From: Rhizobium sp. Q54 | Lineage (GTDB): Bacteria > Pseudomonadota > Alphaproteobacteria > Rhizobiales > Xanthobacteraceae | DNA length: 64,000 bases | NCBI GenBank assembly: GCA_945907045.1 | Contig: CAMDSH010000007.1 | Span: 1 to 64,000, forward strand | Direction: 5' to 3' | Shown here: piece by piece, positions 26,051 to 34,520 of the stretch | Layout: each line of letters opens with the position of its first letter | How positions within the stretch are numbered: the stretch's first letter is position 1 | Notes under the pieces: generated by a model | What the model saw: only the letters and a program-made list of their open reading frames with translations | What the model was told of the DNA's origin: nothing | Databases searched by the model: none | Position numbers and translations under genes: made by a program

Positions 26051-27927
26051 GGCTGATCCTTCCGCCGCGGGGCGAATTTCGCCAGCGCGCCGACAATGCC
26101 ACTGGGGAACGCGAGCACGAGAAGCAGAATTATTCCGCCAAGCATCGCGCGCCAGAATTCGGTCTGCCGCATGATCGTGTCTTGCAGCGTCGCGTAAACC
26201 GAAGCGCCGACGATGGGTCCGGTGAGCGTCTGGATACCGCCAAGTAGCACCATGACGAGGCCATCGATGGAGCGCCCAACGCCGATCGTCTCTGGCGAGA
26301 TCGAGCCCTTGGCGAAAGCGAAAATCCCGCCGCCGACGCCGCACACCGCGCCGGCAATCGCGAAGGCCAGCCAGTGCACGCGTTTGACGTCGATGCCTAT
26401 GGCTTCCGCACGCAACGGAGAATCGCGGCCCGCGCGCATGGCGTAACCGAACGGCGCGAACAGAAATCGCCGCAGCAGCAGGACGCCGATCACCGCAAGG
26501 GCGAGCGTGAGCAAGTAGAAAGTCTCGCGCGTGTCGAACGGCGCGGTCGGCCATACGCCGACGACGCCGTTGGAGCCGCCGGTCAATCCTTCCCACTGGA
26601 ACACCGCCGCCCAGACGATCTGCGCAAACGCAAGCGTGAGCATCGCGAGATAAACGCCCGAGAGGCGAACCGCGAACCAGCCGAACAGCAGCGCGCCGAG
26701 CAACGCCAGCAGCGGCGCGGCGGCGAGACCGAGAAGCATCGGCGCCGCCAGCCATTTCACCAGCAGCGCCGTGCCATAGGCTCCGAGCCCGAAATAAGCC
26801 GCATGGCCGAACGAATGCATGCCGCCCGGTCCCATGATGAAATGCAGGCTGGCGGCGAACAGCACCGCGATCAGCACGTCGACGCCGAGCACCAGTACGT
26901 AAGGCGAGTCTTGCGCGATCAGTGGCATGTAGATCAGCACGGCCAACACCGTAACTCCGGCAAGCTTGAGCCCGCGCGTTGCCGGACGGATCGGCTCTTC
27001 CGGTTCGGCAACGCTGCGCACCGCGCCCTGCTCGCGCCCGAGCAATCCGTAGGGCCGCGCGATCAGCACCACCGCCATCACCAAAAATTCGGCGACCAGC
27101 GTCATCTTTGAAAAGTTCACCGAGAAACCGCCGAAATCGACGACGCCGATGGCGATGCACAGCGCCTTCACTTCGGCGATGAGAACGGCGGCCAAATAAG
27201 CTCCGGTGATCGAGCCCATGCCGCCAACCACCACGACGACGAAGGCATCGCCGATGACAGTCAAATCCATCGCCAGGTTCGCCGGCTCGCGCGCCACCTG
27301 CAACGCGCCGCCGAGACCCGAGAGAAACGAGCCGAGCGCGAATACCGCCGTGAACAGCACCGCCTGATTGACGCCGAGCGCACTGACCATTTCGCGGTCC
27401 TGTGTCGCCGCGCGCACCAAGCGTCCAAACCGCGTGCGTGCCAGCGCAAAGTGCAGCACGATCAGCACCGCGGGCCCGATGAAAATCAAAAACAGATCGT
27501 ATGTCGGCAGTTGCCGGCCCAGCACCTCGACGGCGCCGCGCAGGCCCGGCGCGCGCGGTCCGAGCAGATCTTCCGGTCCCCACAGCCAGAGCGTTGCATC
27601 GTTGATGACGAGCACCAGCGCGAAGGTTGCGAGCAACTGAAATAATTCGGGCGCGCGGTAAATCCGCCGCAGCAGCAAGACCTCGATCACCGCCCCGATG
27701 ATGCCGACGATGATCGCGGTGGCGATGATACCGCCCCAGAAACCGAGCATGCCGCCGACCACGGTCGCGAACGAATAGGCGATATAGGTCCCCACCATGT
27801 AGAGGGACCCATGCGCGATGTTGACGATGCGGGTGACGCCGAAAATCAGCGAGAGTCCGGCCGCGACGAAGAACAGGCCCGACGCGGCGGACAAACCATT
27901 TAACGCTTGGAAAAGGAATGAGCTCAT
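26047..27927 (-). CDS. Fused LivH-LivM permease (system 2)
   Basis: One 626-aa polypeptide holds both membrane subunits of a Liv importer. Residues about 1-290 are LivH-like (LSLIFGVTRIVNIAHGSLYMVGTY, VVVVGGMGSITGAYLAA) and about 320-620 are LivM-like (IMGPGGMHSFGHAAYFGLGAYGTALL, MVLLGGIQTLTGPIVGA). A charged linker around residues 295-315 (GREQGAVRSVAEPEEPIRPATR) joins them. Systems 1 and 3 in this window encode the halves separately. The fusion forces 1:1 stoichiometry. There is no internal stop or frameshift, so it is a genuine fusion rather than an annotation error. Confidence 0.92.
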   Translation of the reverse strand: MSSFLFQALNGLSAASGLFFVAAGLSLIFGVTRIVNIAHGSLYMVGTYIAYSFATVVGGMLGFWGGIIATAIIVGIIGAVIEVLLLRRIYRAPELFQLLATFALVLVINDATLWLWGPEDLLGPRAPGLRGAVEVLGRQLPTYDLFLIFIGPAVLIVLHFALARTRFGRLVRAATQDREMVSALGVNQAVLFTAVFALGSFLSGLGGALQVAREPANLAMDLTVIGDAFVVVVVGGMGSITGAYLAAVLIAEVKALCIAIGVVDFGGFSVNFSKMTLVAEFLVMAVVLIARPYGLLGREQGAVRSVAEPEEPIRPATRGLKLAGVTVLAVLIYMPLIAQDSPYVLVLGVDVLIAVLFAASLHFIMGPGGMHSFGHAAYFGLGAYGTALLVKWLAAPMLLGLAAAPLLALLGALLFGWFAVRLSGVYLAMLTLAFAQIVWAAVFQWEGLTGGSNGVVGVWPTAPFDTRETFYLLTLALAVIGVLLLRRFLFAPFGYAMRAGRDSPLRAEAIGIDVKRVHWLAFAIAGAVCGVGGGIFAFAKGSISPETIGVGRSIDGLVMVLLGGIQTLTGPIVGASVYATLQDTIMRQTEFWRAMLGGIILLLVLAFPSGIVGALAKFAPRRKDQP

Positions 27928-27939
27928 GGCCGGGAAGTC

Positions 27940-27967
27940 ACCTCTCCCCGCACGCGCGGGGAGAGGT
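27940..27967 (-). terminator. Hairpin between binding-protein gene and fused permease (system 2)
   Basis: A perfect 12-bp stem ACCTCTCCCCGC / GCGGGGAGAGGT with a 4-nt loop lies between the binding-protein stop and the permease start. No T-run follows on the minus strand, so an mRNA-stabilising hairpin or a small dispersed repeat is as likely as a terminator. Confidence 0.5.
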
Positions 27968-27994
27968 TAGCTAAGCACATTCTGCCGACGCTGC

Positions 27995-29203
27995 TTACGG
28001 TGCCGGGCGAAGCTTCTTCACTTCGGCATCGGAGGGCAGCACGCTGGCGCCGTCGACATACTTGAAGTCGACCATCACGCCCTTGCCGCCTTGCAGCGCG
28101 ATCTTGCCGACATATGCGCCCATCGTCGCCTGATGGTCGCTGGCGCGATAGACAAACGGCCCGAACGGGCTGTCGACTTTCAGGCCCTTGAACGCAGCGA
28201 TCAGCTTGTCGGTATCGGTTGAGCCCGCCTTGGCGATGCCGGCGGCGAGCGACTTGAAGGTGACGTAACCGACGATGGAGCCGAGGCGCGGATAGTCGTT
28301 GAACTTCTTCTGGTAGGCCGCGACGAAGGCCTTGTGCTCGGGCGTGGTGATCTTGTCCCACGGATATCCGGTCACGATCCAGCCGACCGGCGATTCATCC
28401 TTGAGCGGATCGAGATATTCCGGCTCGCCGGTGAGCAAGCTCACCACCGTGCGGTTCTTGAACAGGCCGCGGGTGTTGCCCTCGCGCACGAACTTGGACA
28501 AGTCGGCGCCGAACAACACGTTGAAGATGGCGTCGGGCTTGGCGTCGTCGAGCGCCTGCACCACCGCGCCGGCATCGACCTTGGTCAGCGGCGGAGCCTG
28601 TTCGGTGACGAACTCGACGTCCGGCTGTGCCTTCTTAAGCAGCGTCTTGAAGTTTTCGGCGGCCGACTGGCCGTATTCGAAGTTGGGATAGACCAGCGCC
28701 CAGCGCTTTTTCTTCGCCGCCACAGCGGCGGGAATCAGCATCGCCACCTGCATGTAAGTCGAGGCACGCAGACGGAAAGTGTAATTATTTCCGTTCTGCC
28801 AGGTGATCTTGTCGGTGAGCGGCTCGGCGGCGAGGAAGAACACCTTCTTCTGGCCGGCGAAATTCGTCACCGCGAGACCGATGTGCGAGAGGAACGTGCC
28901 GGCGATCATGCTGACGCCTTCGCGCGTCACCAGTTCCTCGGCGGCGCGCACGGCGTCGCCCGGATTGCCGCCGTCGTCGCGCGAGATCACTTCCAGCTTC
29001 TTGCCAAGCACGCCGCCCTTGGCGTTGACCTCGTCGATCGCCATTTCCCAGCCCTTCTTGTAGGGGTCGAGAAACTGCGGCTGCATCTTGTAGCTGTTCA
29101 GTTCGCCGATCTTGATCGTGCCTTGCGCGGATGCCGACTGGGCAAACGCGACAGTGCAGACACCAGCGAAAGCAATTTGCAGAAATTGACGCGTCGTAAT
29201 CAT
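27995..29203 (-). CDS. Liv-type periplasmic substrate-binding protein (system 2)
   Basis: Periplasmic receptor, 402 aa, from ATG 29203 with GGGGAG ahead. The signal sequence MITTRQFLQIAFAGVCTVAFAQSASAQ precedes GTIKIGELNSYKMQPQFLDPYKKGWEMAIDEVNAKGGV. Further landmarks are EVISRDDGGNPGDAVRAAEELV and IAGTFLSHIGLAVTNFA. It heads the importer operon; the operator-like palindrome TTTGTATGCAAA lies 96 bp upstream. The segment after the usual IGELN differs from amino-acid receptors and resembles those found with aromatic catabolism, but the ligand is unknown. Confidence 0.9.
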   Translation of the reverse strand: MITTRQFLQIAFAGVCTVAFAQSASAQGTIKIGELNSYKMQPQFLDPYKKGWEMAIDEVNAKGGVLGKKLEVISRDDGGNPGDAVRAAEELVTREGVSMIAGTFLSHIGLAVTNFAGQKKVFFLAAEPLTDKITWQNGNNYTFRLRASTYMQVAMLIPAAVAAKKKRWALVYPNFEYGQSAAENFKTLLKKAQPDVEFVTEQAPPLTKVDAGAVVQALDDAKPDAIFNVLFGADLSKFVREGNTRGLFKNRTVVSLLTGEPEYLDPLKDESPVGWIVTGYPWDKITTPEHKAFVAAYQKKFNDYPRLGSIVGYVTFKSLAAGIAKAGSTDTDKLIAAFKGLKVDSPFGPFVYRASDHQATMGAYVGKIALQGGKGVMVDFKYVDGASVLPSDAEVKKLRPAP

Positions 29204-29298
29204 GACCAACTCCCCTGCGTATGGCGACCGCGTCCTGCGCGGCGCACGCGTTGATTGACGAAGCACCGAATAGATCGCCTCCCGGCCAGGCGAATTAG

Positions 29299-29310
29299 TT
29301 TGTATGCAAA
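29299..29310. promoter_or_regulatory. 12-bp palindromic operator candidate TTTGTATGCAAA (site 2)
   Basis: Exact copy of the 12-mer at 16992-17003. It lies 96 bp upstream of the start of the Liv system 2 receptor gene, in the 177-bp gap after the DUF1989 gene. Position and symmetry fit a repressor site overlapping a promoter. Confidence 0.55.
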
Positions 29311-29380
29311 TGGTCTTTGCACCGCCTGTCAAGCGAGCCGCGCCGGACGGCGGCATTTGTGACGTTTCGGCGCACCCCGG

Positions 29381-30019
29381 TCACGGCGCGAAAACCGTGA
29401 TCTTCACCGGCGTGCAATTGTAGCCGTTGCAGGCGTTCAGCACATCGAGCGGGCAATTCGAAAGCCCGACCAGGCAGTCCATCAGCGCCTCGAACTCGAT
29501 GTAATCGCCGGGTTTTGATACCGGTTCGCCGATATGCCAGCGGTGCTGCTTGCAGTCGTGCTGGTAGTTCATGAACAGGTCCATGGTGTCCGGCACGTCC
29601 TCGGGCAACAACCCGTAGGGCGCGATCGCCTTGGAAATAATTTCGTGGCAGCCGTCGCGCGGACCGAACCCGAATGTCTCGTACAGGAAGCGGTTGCACA
29701 TCCGGTTGTGGGTGTCGTGGATGCCTTTGGGTTCCGGCGTCTCCTCGACGATTTTCATCATCGGACGGCAGATCGTCGACATCAGCGTATCGCCGATGGT
29801 GAGACTGTCACGCGGAATGTAGGTCTCGCCCGGCTTCGGGATGTAGCGCGTGCGTGAATAAGAGGTTGAGAGTTTCTCGCGCAAGTTTGCGAGATTAAAC
29901 AGCGCCATGTCGACGACCTGTTTTCCTTCCAGGTCGGTCACGCGAAACAATTGCCCGGTTTTCACCTCCACCGCCAATCCGGTTTTCGGCGGCATGACTT
30001 TTTCAAACACCGTCTTCAT
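29381..30019 (-). CDS. DUF1989 (urea-carboxylase-associated family) protein
   Basis: Cytoplasmic protein of 212 aa in the DUF1989/YcgI family, whose members often accompany urea-amidolyase genes or ABC importers; no enzymatic activity is firmly known to me. Conserved elements are QVVDMALFNLANLREKLSTSYSRTRYIPKPGE, HDTHNRMCNRFLYE and the C-terminal Cys-rich LSNCPLDVLNACNGYNCTPVKI. The His and Cys positions suggest metal binding. It follows an SDR and an alpha/beta hydrolase on the same strand and precedes Liv system 2, so it probably belongs to the same pathway. Confidence 0.88.
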   Translation of the reverse strand: MKTVFEKVMPPKTGLAVEVKTGQLFRVTDLEGKQVVDMALFNLANLREKLSTSYSRTRYIPKPGETYIPRDSLTIGDTLMSTICRPMMKIVEETPEPKGIHDTHNRMCNRFLYETFGFGPRDGCHEIISKAIAPYGLLPEDVPDTMDLFMNYQHDCKQHRWHIGEPVSKPGDYIEFEALMDCLVGLSNCPLDVLNACNGYNCTPVKITVFAP

Positions 30020-30071
30020 CGTCGCACTCCCGTCAACGAAAACTCATCCGGCACTTGCGTCGTAATTTTTC

Positions 30072-30881
30072 TCAGCGGTCGCGGAAGCGGTCCATCAGCG
30101 CCTTGTCCTGTCCGCCATCGACCTCGATCATGGTGCCGTTGACCATGTGCATCAGCGGCGACGCCAGCATGACGACCAAGTTCGCAACTTCTTCGACTTC
30201 CGCGATGCGGCCCATCGGGATCGACGCCGGAGCGAGCTTGTCGGCTTCCTCGTAGGAAATCTTCATGTCGCGCGACATCGCCTTCACCAGACCCGCCCAG
30301 CGCTCGGTGCGCACCGGGCCCGGATTGACCGCGCAGAAGCTCACGTTGTGGCGGCCGTATTGCCCGGCGAGCGAGAGCGTCAAATTTTGTCCCGCCGCAT
30401 TGGCCGCGCCCGGACAGATTTCCCAATAAGACGGCTTCACGCCGTCGTTGCCGATCAGGTTCACCACGCGCCCGCCGCCCTGCTTGACCATGATGGGAAG
30501 CACGTAACGCAAGCAGCGCACGTAGCCCATGAACTTGAGCTGCAGACCCTTGTCCCAGTCGTCTTCCGTCAGATGCTCGATCACGCCGCCCGCCGCCGAA
30601 CCGGCGTTGTTGATCATCAGGTCGATGCGGCCGAGTGCTTTCGCGCCCTGCTCGACGAAATTCTTGGCGTCGGCATCGCTGCGCAAATCGGCGGGAATCG
30701 CGACGATCTTGCGTCCGGTTTCCTTGGCGATTTCCTTCGCGGTCGCTTCCAGCGGCTCCTTGCGGCGGGCGCAGATGGCGACATCGACGCCTTCCCGCGC
30801 CAGCGCGAGCGTGATGCCCTTGCCAATGCCTTCGCTGCCGCCGGTCACCAGCGCGGTCTTGCCCTTGAGCTTGAGATCCAT
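30072..30881 (-). CDS. SDR-family oxidoreductase lacking the usual Tyr-Lys pair
   Basis: Rossmann-fold SDR, 269 aa, from ATG 30881 with GGGAGG ahead. The cofactor motif TALVTGGSEGIGKGITLAL, NNAG and VNPGPVRTER are normal. The segment that should hold YxxxK reads CPGAANAAGQNLTLSLAGQ; alignment on NLT..LA puts Asn at the Lys position and Pro at the Tyr position. It may therefore use other residues, act non-catalytically, or have a displaced Tyr (SYWE a few residues earlier). It is in a row with the alpha/beta hydrolase (24 bp) and DUF1989 (53 bp). Confidence 0.88.
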   Translation of the reverse strand: MDLKLKGKTALVTGGSEGIGKGITLALAREGVDVAICARRKEPLEATAKEIAKETGRKIVAIPADLRSDADAKNFVEQGAKALGRIDLMINNAGSAAGGVIEHLTEDDWDKGLQLKFMGYVRCLRYVLPIMVKQGGGRVVNLIGNDGVKPSYWEICPGAANAAGQNLTLSLAGQYGRHNVSFCAVNPGPVRTERWAGLVKAMSRDMKISYEEADKLAPASIPMGRIAEVEEVANLVVMLASPLMHMVNGTMIEVDGGQDKALMDRFRDR

Positions 30882-30904
30882 TGGAAATCCTCCCGTGTTT
30901 GTTT

Positions 30905-31768
30905 TTAGCGTGCCGCCGGCTTGTGCGCGAGCCAGCGGCCGCCTTCCGCGGCGGCGAATAATTCCTCCAACGCGGCGTTGAATTTGTCCGGCTCCTCGCT
31001 CGTGATGGTGTGGCCGGAACGCGGGATCACCATAAGACCCGCGGTCGGAACCGTGCGCCGCAGATAAATGCTGGCATCGACACACCACTCGTCCTCATCG
31101 CCGACGATGACCAGCAGCGGCGGCAAAAATTTCTTCAGATCGGCTTCCATTTCCCACAGCGTCGGCCGCTTCGCCTGCAAGCCGATCATGGTGAGCGAAT
31201 GGCCAGTGGCAGAATGTTCGCTCAGCATTTTAGCAAACTCGGCATAACCGCGCGGGTCTTTGTTCTTTTGCGCCTGCCGCGTCGGCCCATCGGCGTAGCG
31301 CCGCGCGGCTTCCTCCATGCCGACATCGGCAAACATCTTGCCGGTTTCGCGCGAGGCGGCGCGCGCCTCCTCGACCTTTTTCGGATCGGGGCTGGAGCCA
31401 TAACCGCAGCCGGCGGCGGTCACCGAAATGCAGCGCTTGGGATATTGAATGCCAACGTGGAGCGCTGTCGCAGCGCCCATCGAGTGGCCGACGATGTGCG
31501 CTTTGTCGATTTTCAGCGCGTCCATCACCGCGATCACGTCGTCACGGAACAGGTTCTGACTATATTTGCCGGCGTTGTCCGGCACGTCGGACGGCGGGTA
31601 GCCGCGCTGGCTGTAGGTGACGCAGTGGTGTGCGCGCGCGAAGTAACGAAGCTGCGGCTCCCAGGTGCGGTAGTCGGCAGCGTATTCGTGAACGAAAACA
31701 ACCGGCGTGCCGGTGCCGGCTTCTTCGTAATAGAGCCGTATGCCATCGGGTGTCGTGATATGCGGCAT
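30905..31768 (-). CDS. Alpha/beta hydrolase
   Basis: Serine hydrolase of the alpha/beta fold, 287 aa, from ATG 31768 (MPHITTPDGIRLYYEEAGTG); 12 codons upstream remain open but overlap the operator. The nucleophile is S96 in GHSMGAA, the acid is in VIVGDEDEW and the His is in RSGHTITSE. The oxyanion segment VFVHEYAADYRTWEPQL is typical. C-C-bond hydrolases of meta-cleavage routes and lactonases share this architecture. It is the first gene of the unit with the SDR and DUF1989, 30 bp downstream of a TTTGCACACAAA palindrome. Confidence 0.9.
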   Translation of the reverse strand: MPHITTPDGIRLYYEEAGTGTPVVFVHEYAADYRTWEPQLRYFARAHHCVTYSQRGYPPSDVPDNAGKYSQNLFRDDVIAVMDALKIDKAHIVGHSMGAATALHVGIQYPKRCISVTAAGCGYGSSPDPKKVEEARAASRETGKMFADVGMEEAARRYADGPTRQAQKNKDPRGYAEFAKMLSEHSATGHSLTMIGLQAKRPTLWEMEADLKKFLPPLLVIVGDEDEWCVDASIYLRRTVPTAGLMVIPRSGHTITSEEPDKFNAALEELFAAAEGGRWLAHKPAAR

Positions 31769-31797
31769 CTCGTCTCCCGCGACCTGACCTTCATTTA

Positions 31798-31809
31798 TTT
31801 GCACACAAA
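31798..31809. promoter_or_regulatory. 12-bp palindromic operator candidate TTTGCACACAAA (site 3)
   Basis: Variant of the TTTGTATGCAAA sites (reverse strand TTTGTGTGCAAA) with the same TTTG/CAAA arms. It is 30 bp upstream of the alpha/beta hydrolase start in a divergent promoter region, and 146 bp from the NMT1-type receptor gene on the other strand. Confidence 0.5.
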
Positions 31810-31882
31810 TGAAACCGGAGTAAAGTCGCCTTCACGTCGCGGCAAATTACAAACCGCCGCGCGCAAAAGAGAAACCGCCGCA

Positions 31883-31898
31883 CGGATTGTCTAATCCG
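31883..31898. promoter_or_regulatory. Short inverted repeat CGGATT-GTCT-AATCCG
   Basis: A 6-bp inverted repeat lies 57 bp upstream of the NMT1-type receptor gene. It could be an operator for the plus-strand importer operon; there is no further support. Confidence 0.25.
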
Positions 31899-31954
31899 CG
31901 CGAAACGGGCCCAATAGCTTAAACGGACGCAACGTCCACCAGGGGGAAGCAGTC

Positions 31955-32944
31955 ATGTTGTTTTTGCCGATGATGTCTCGCCGCCGTATCGCCACGCTTG
32001 CCGCGGCGCTCGCTTTCACCGTTGCCGGCATGGCTACGCCACACGCGCAGCAGCTGCCGAAGATCACCGTCTCCAGCCTGACGCTGCCGGTGTTCAATCC
32101 GCTGGTGTGGAACATCATGAAGGCGCAGGGCTTCGACAAGAAGCACGGCTTCGAGCTCGACGCCAAAGCCTATCCCTCGATCTCGGCGTTCTATGCGGCC
32201 TTCGCCACCGGCGAAACCGAAGTACTGATCGGCGGGCCGACGATTCTGCAGAAGCTCTATCAGGAAGGCGTTCCGGTCCGCATCATCGCTACCGGCTTCA
32301 CGCTCGCGGACCTCGTGATCTTCACCAAGGACGACAAGATCAAGTCGCTCGCCGATCTGAAAGGAAAGCAGCTCGCCGTCGACATGGGCGGCTCTCAATT
32401 CCAGGTCACCAAGATGTATCTCGCGGCCAAGGGAATCGATCTCGGCAAGGACATCACCGTCGTCAACGCCAATTTCGCCGTCGCGCGCGCGCAGCTTGAA
32501 GCCGACCGCGTCGAGGCCGCATTGGTGATCGAACCGCTCGCCAGCATCATCATGAAGCAAAATCCAAGCTGGAAGATCATCTTCAACGGCGCGGCGGGCT
32601 GGAAGGAAATCACCGGCCAGGACGGCTGGGAAATCGTCACCGCGATGCGCGCCGACGCGATCGCGAAAAATCCGAACGCACCGAAGATGCTGCTCGCCGC
32701 GTTGCAGGACGTCGCAAAGTTCATCACCAGCAACACTGACGACGCCGACAAGATCGCCAATGAGACGCTCAAACTGCCGCCCGGCATTCTCAAGGCGGCG
32801 GTGGAGAGCAAGCGCCTGAACATGATAATTCAGCCGGCCTGGGATCCCGCCACGCGTAAATCCATCACCGACATGATGGAGCGCGCGGTGAAGGCCGGGT
32901 TCTATCCAGCCATGCCGGACGCAAAGATCATCTACGCCCCATAA
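31955..32944 (+). CDS. NMT1/SsuA-type ABC substrate-binding protein (second system)
   Basis: Periplasmic receptor, 329 aa, start ATG 31955 with AGGGGGAAG ahead. The signal peptide (RRIATLAAALAFTVAGMATPHAQQ) is followed by LPKITVSSLTLPVFNPLVWNIMKAQGFDKKHGFELDAKAY. LADLKGKQLAVDMGGSQFQV is the usual second landmark. It forms a receptor-permease-ATPase operon, in a different gene order from the first NMT1-type system. The ligand is unknown; weak resemblance to the first system shows they are not recent duplicates. Confidence 0.9.
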   Translation: MLFLPMMSRRRIATLAAALAFTVAGMATPHAQQLPKITVSSLTLPVFNPLVWNIMKAQGFDKKHGFELDAKAYPSISAFYAAFATGETEVLIGGPTILQKLYQEGVPVRIIATGFTLADLVIFTKDDKIKSLADLKGKQLAVDMGGSQFQVTKMYLAAKGIDLGKDITVVNANFAVARAQLEADRVEAALVIEPLASIIMKQNPSWKIIFNGAAGWKEITGQDGWEIVTAMRADAIAKNPNAPKMLLAALQDVAKFITSNTDDADKIANETLKLPPGILKAAVESKRLNMIIQPAWDPATRKSITDMMERAVKAGFYPAMPDAKIIYAP

Positions 32945-32967
32945 GCGTGTGAGCATGTCATAGGAAG

Positions 32968-33738
32968 ATGATTCAGGAGCATCGAGAGCTTGCCGTCGAT
33001 CCGCGTTTTCCACGGCAGACTCTCGTCTCCGTTCTGGTCTTTTGCATCGTCTGGGAAATCCTCTCTTACCTGGCGCCGTCGCTCGGCATTCCGGCGTTCG
33101 CGATTCCGAGCTTCGTGCGCATCGGGCAGAGCCTGCTCACCATCACGCCGATTGACGTAGCCGTGACGCTGGCGCGGGTCATCGGCGCGCTCATCGTCTC
33201 CTTCGTGCTTGGGCTCGCGCTGGCGATGGCGATGTACAGCTCGCGCAGCCTGGAAAATTACCTGCACCCGATGATCCGCCTGTTCATGGCGGTGCCGGTG
33301 GTGTCGTGGATTTTGTTCGCCGTGCTGTGGTTCCGCGGCGTTGAATTCCGCATCGGCTTCGTGCTGCTCGCCGTCTGCGGTCCGGTTTTCCTGATCGACT
33401 CGCTCGATGCCATGCGTGGCGTGCCGCGCGATCTGCGCGGCATGATGCGCTCGTTCCGCCCCACCACGCTGCAATTTTTCATCAAGCTGATGCTGCCCGC
33501 CATCGTGCCGAGCATCATCACCAGCTGGAAGATTAATCTCAGCCTCGCCATCCGCGTCGTCACCATCGCCGAGCTGGTCGGCGCGGTGACCGGCATTGGC
33601 CATCAACTGGCGGTGGCGCAGGAATTATTCTCGGTCGCCGACGTATTTGCCTGGACGCTGGTGCTGGTGGCGCTGCTGTTCCTGCTCGAAGCTTTGGTGA
33701 TCCGCATCGAGAGCCGGCTGTTGCGGTGGCGGCCATGA
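32968..33738 (+). CDS. SsuC-type ABC importer permease (second system)
   Basis: Inner-membrane permease, 256 aa, six hydrophobic helices. The EAA-like loop is LMLPAIVPSIITSWKINLSLAIRVVTIAELVG, and the N-terminal part (LAPSLGIPAFAIPSFVRIGQSL) is typical of the class. The single permease implies a homodimer, unlike the first NMT1-type system. The stop overlaps the ATPase start by 4 bp. Confidence 0.9.
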   Translation: MIQEHRELAVDPRFPRQTLVSVLVFCIVWEILSYLAPSLGIPAFAIPSFVRIGQSLLTITPIDVAVTLARVIGALIVSFVLGLALAMAMYSSRSLENYLHPMIRLFMAVPVVSWILFAVLWFRGVEFRIGFVLLAVCGPVFLIDSLDAMRGVPRDLRGMMRSFRPTTLQFFIKLMLPAIVPSIITSWKINLSLAIRVVTIAELVGAVTGIGHQLAVAQELFSVADVFAWTLVLVALLFLLEALVIRIESRLLRWRP

Positions 33739-34520
33739 GCAGTCCGCCTCCCATCGAAGTGCGGCAGTTGCGGAAAGTTTTTCATCAGGCCACCAGCGGA
33801 CAGGCCGTCGTCGCCATCGAGCGGCTGGATATCCGCATCGAGCCACGCGAAGTGGTTGCCATCGTCGGGCAGACCGGCTGCGGCAAGTCGACTTTTTTCG
33901 ATCTAATGATCGGACTGGAAGCGCCGACGGAAGGCTCCATCGTCATCGGCGACAAGACGCCATATGGCGACTTCGATCATTTCCGCGGCCAGATCGCGAC
34001 GGTGTTCCAGCAAGATCGTCTGCTGCCCTGGCGCTCGGCGCTCGACAACGCGCGGCTGCCGCTCGAATTGATCGGTTTGCCTGAGGAAGTACAACGCGAG
34101 CGCGCGCTCACCTGGCTCAAGCGTTTGGGCCTCGAGCGTTTCATCGACGCCTATCCGCACGAGCTTTCAGGCGGCATGCGCCAGCGCGTCGCGATCGCGC
34201 GCGCTTTCGTGGTGCAGCCGAATATTCTTTTGGCGGACGAAGCTTTCGGCCATCTCGACGAGGTCACCGCCGCCGAACTGCGCGAGACGTTTCTGGCGTT
34301 GGCGCGCGAGTGCGGCTCCACAGCCATTCTCATCACGCATCAGCTCGAGGAAGCCATCGGCGTCGGCAACCGCATCATCGTGTTCGGCAAGTCGGCAAAG
34401 CTGCTCGCCGACATCAAGGTCGCGCAATGGCCGAAGAGCGAACACGCAATGCTGCGCGAAGCGATCCAGATGACGCTGCAAAGCAATTCGCCCGATCCGC
34501 GGCTGGCGCGAGTCTCTTAG
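33735..34520 (+). CDS. SsuB/TauB-type ABC importer ATPase (second system)
   Basis: ATPase, 261 aa, from ATG 33735 (an in-frame GTG at 33726 is less likely because the ATG gives the usual ATGA overlap). Walker A is GQTGCGKSTFFDLMIG, signature LSGGMRQRVAIARAFV, Walker B NILLADEAFGHLDEVT, H-loop LITHQLEEAIG. Q-loop VFQQDRLLPWRSALDNARLP. One oddity is LADEAF in place of the common LMDEPF. It converges with the AHSA1-type gene with a 4-bp overlap of ends. Confidence 0.92.
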   Translation: MSSPPPIEVRQLRKVFHQATSGQAVVAIERLDIRIEPREVVAIVGQTGCGKSTFFDLMIGLEAPTEGSIVIGDKTPYGDFDHFRGQIATVFQQDRLLPWRSALDNARLPLELIGLPEEVQRERALTWLKRLGLERFIDAYPHELSGGMRQRVAIARAFVVQPNILLADEAFGHLDEVTAAELRETFLALARECGSTAILITHQLEEAIGVGNRIIVFGKSAKLLADIKVAQWPKSEHAMLREAIQMTLQSNSPDPRLARVS

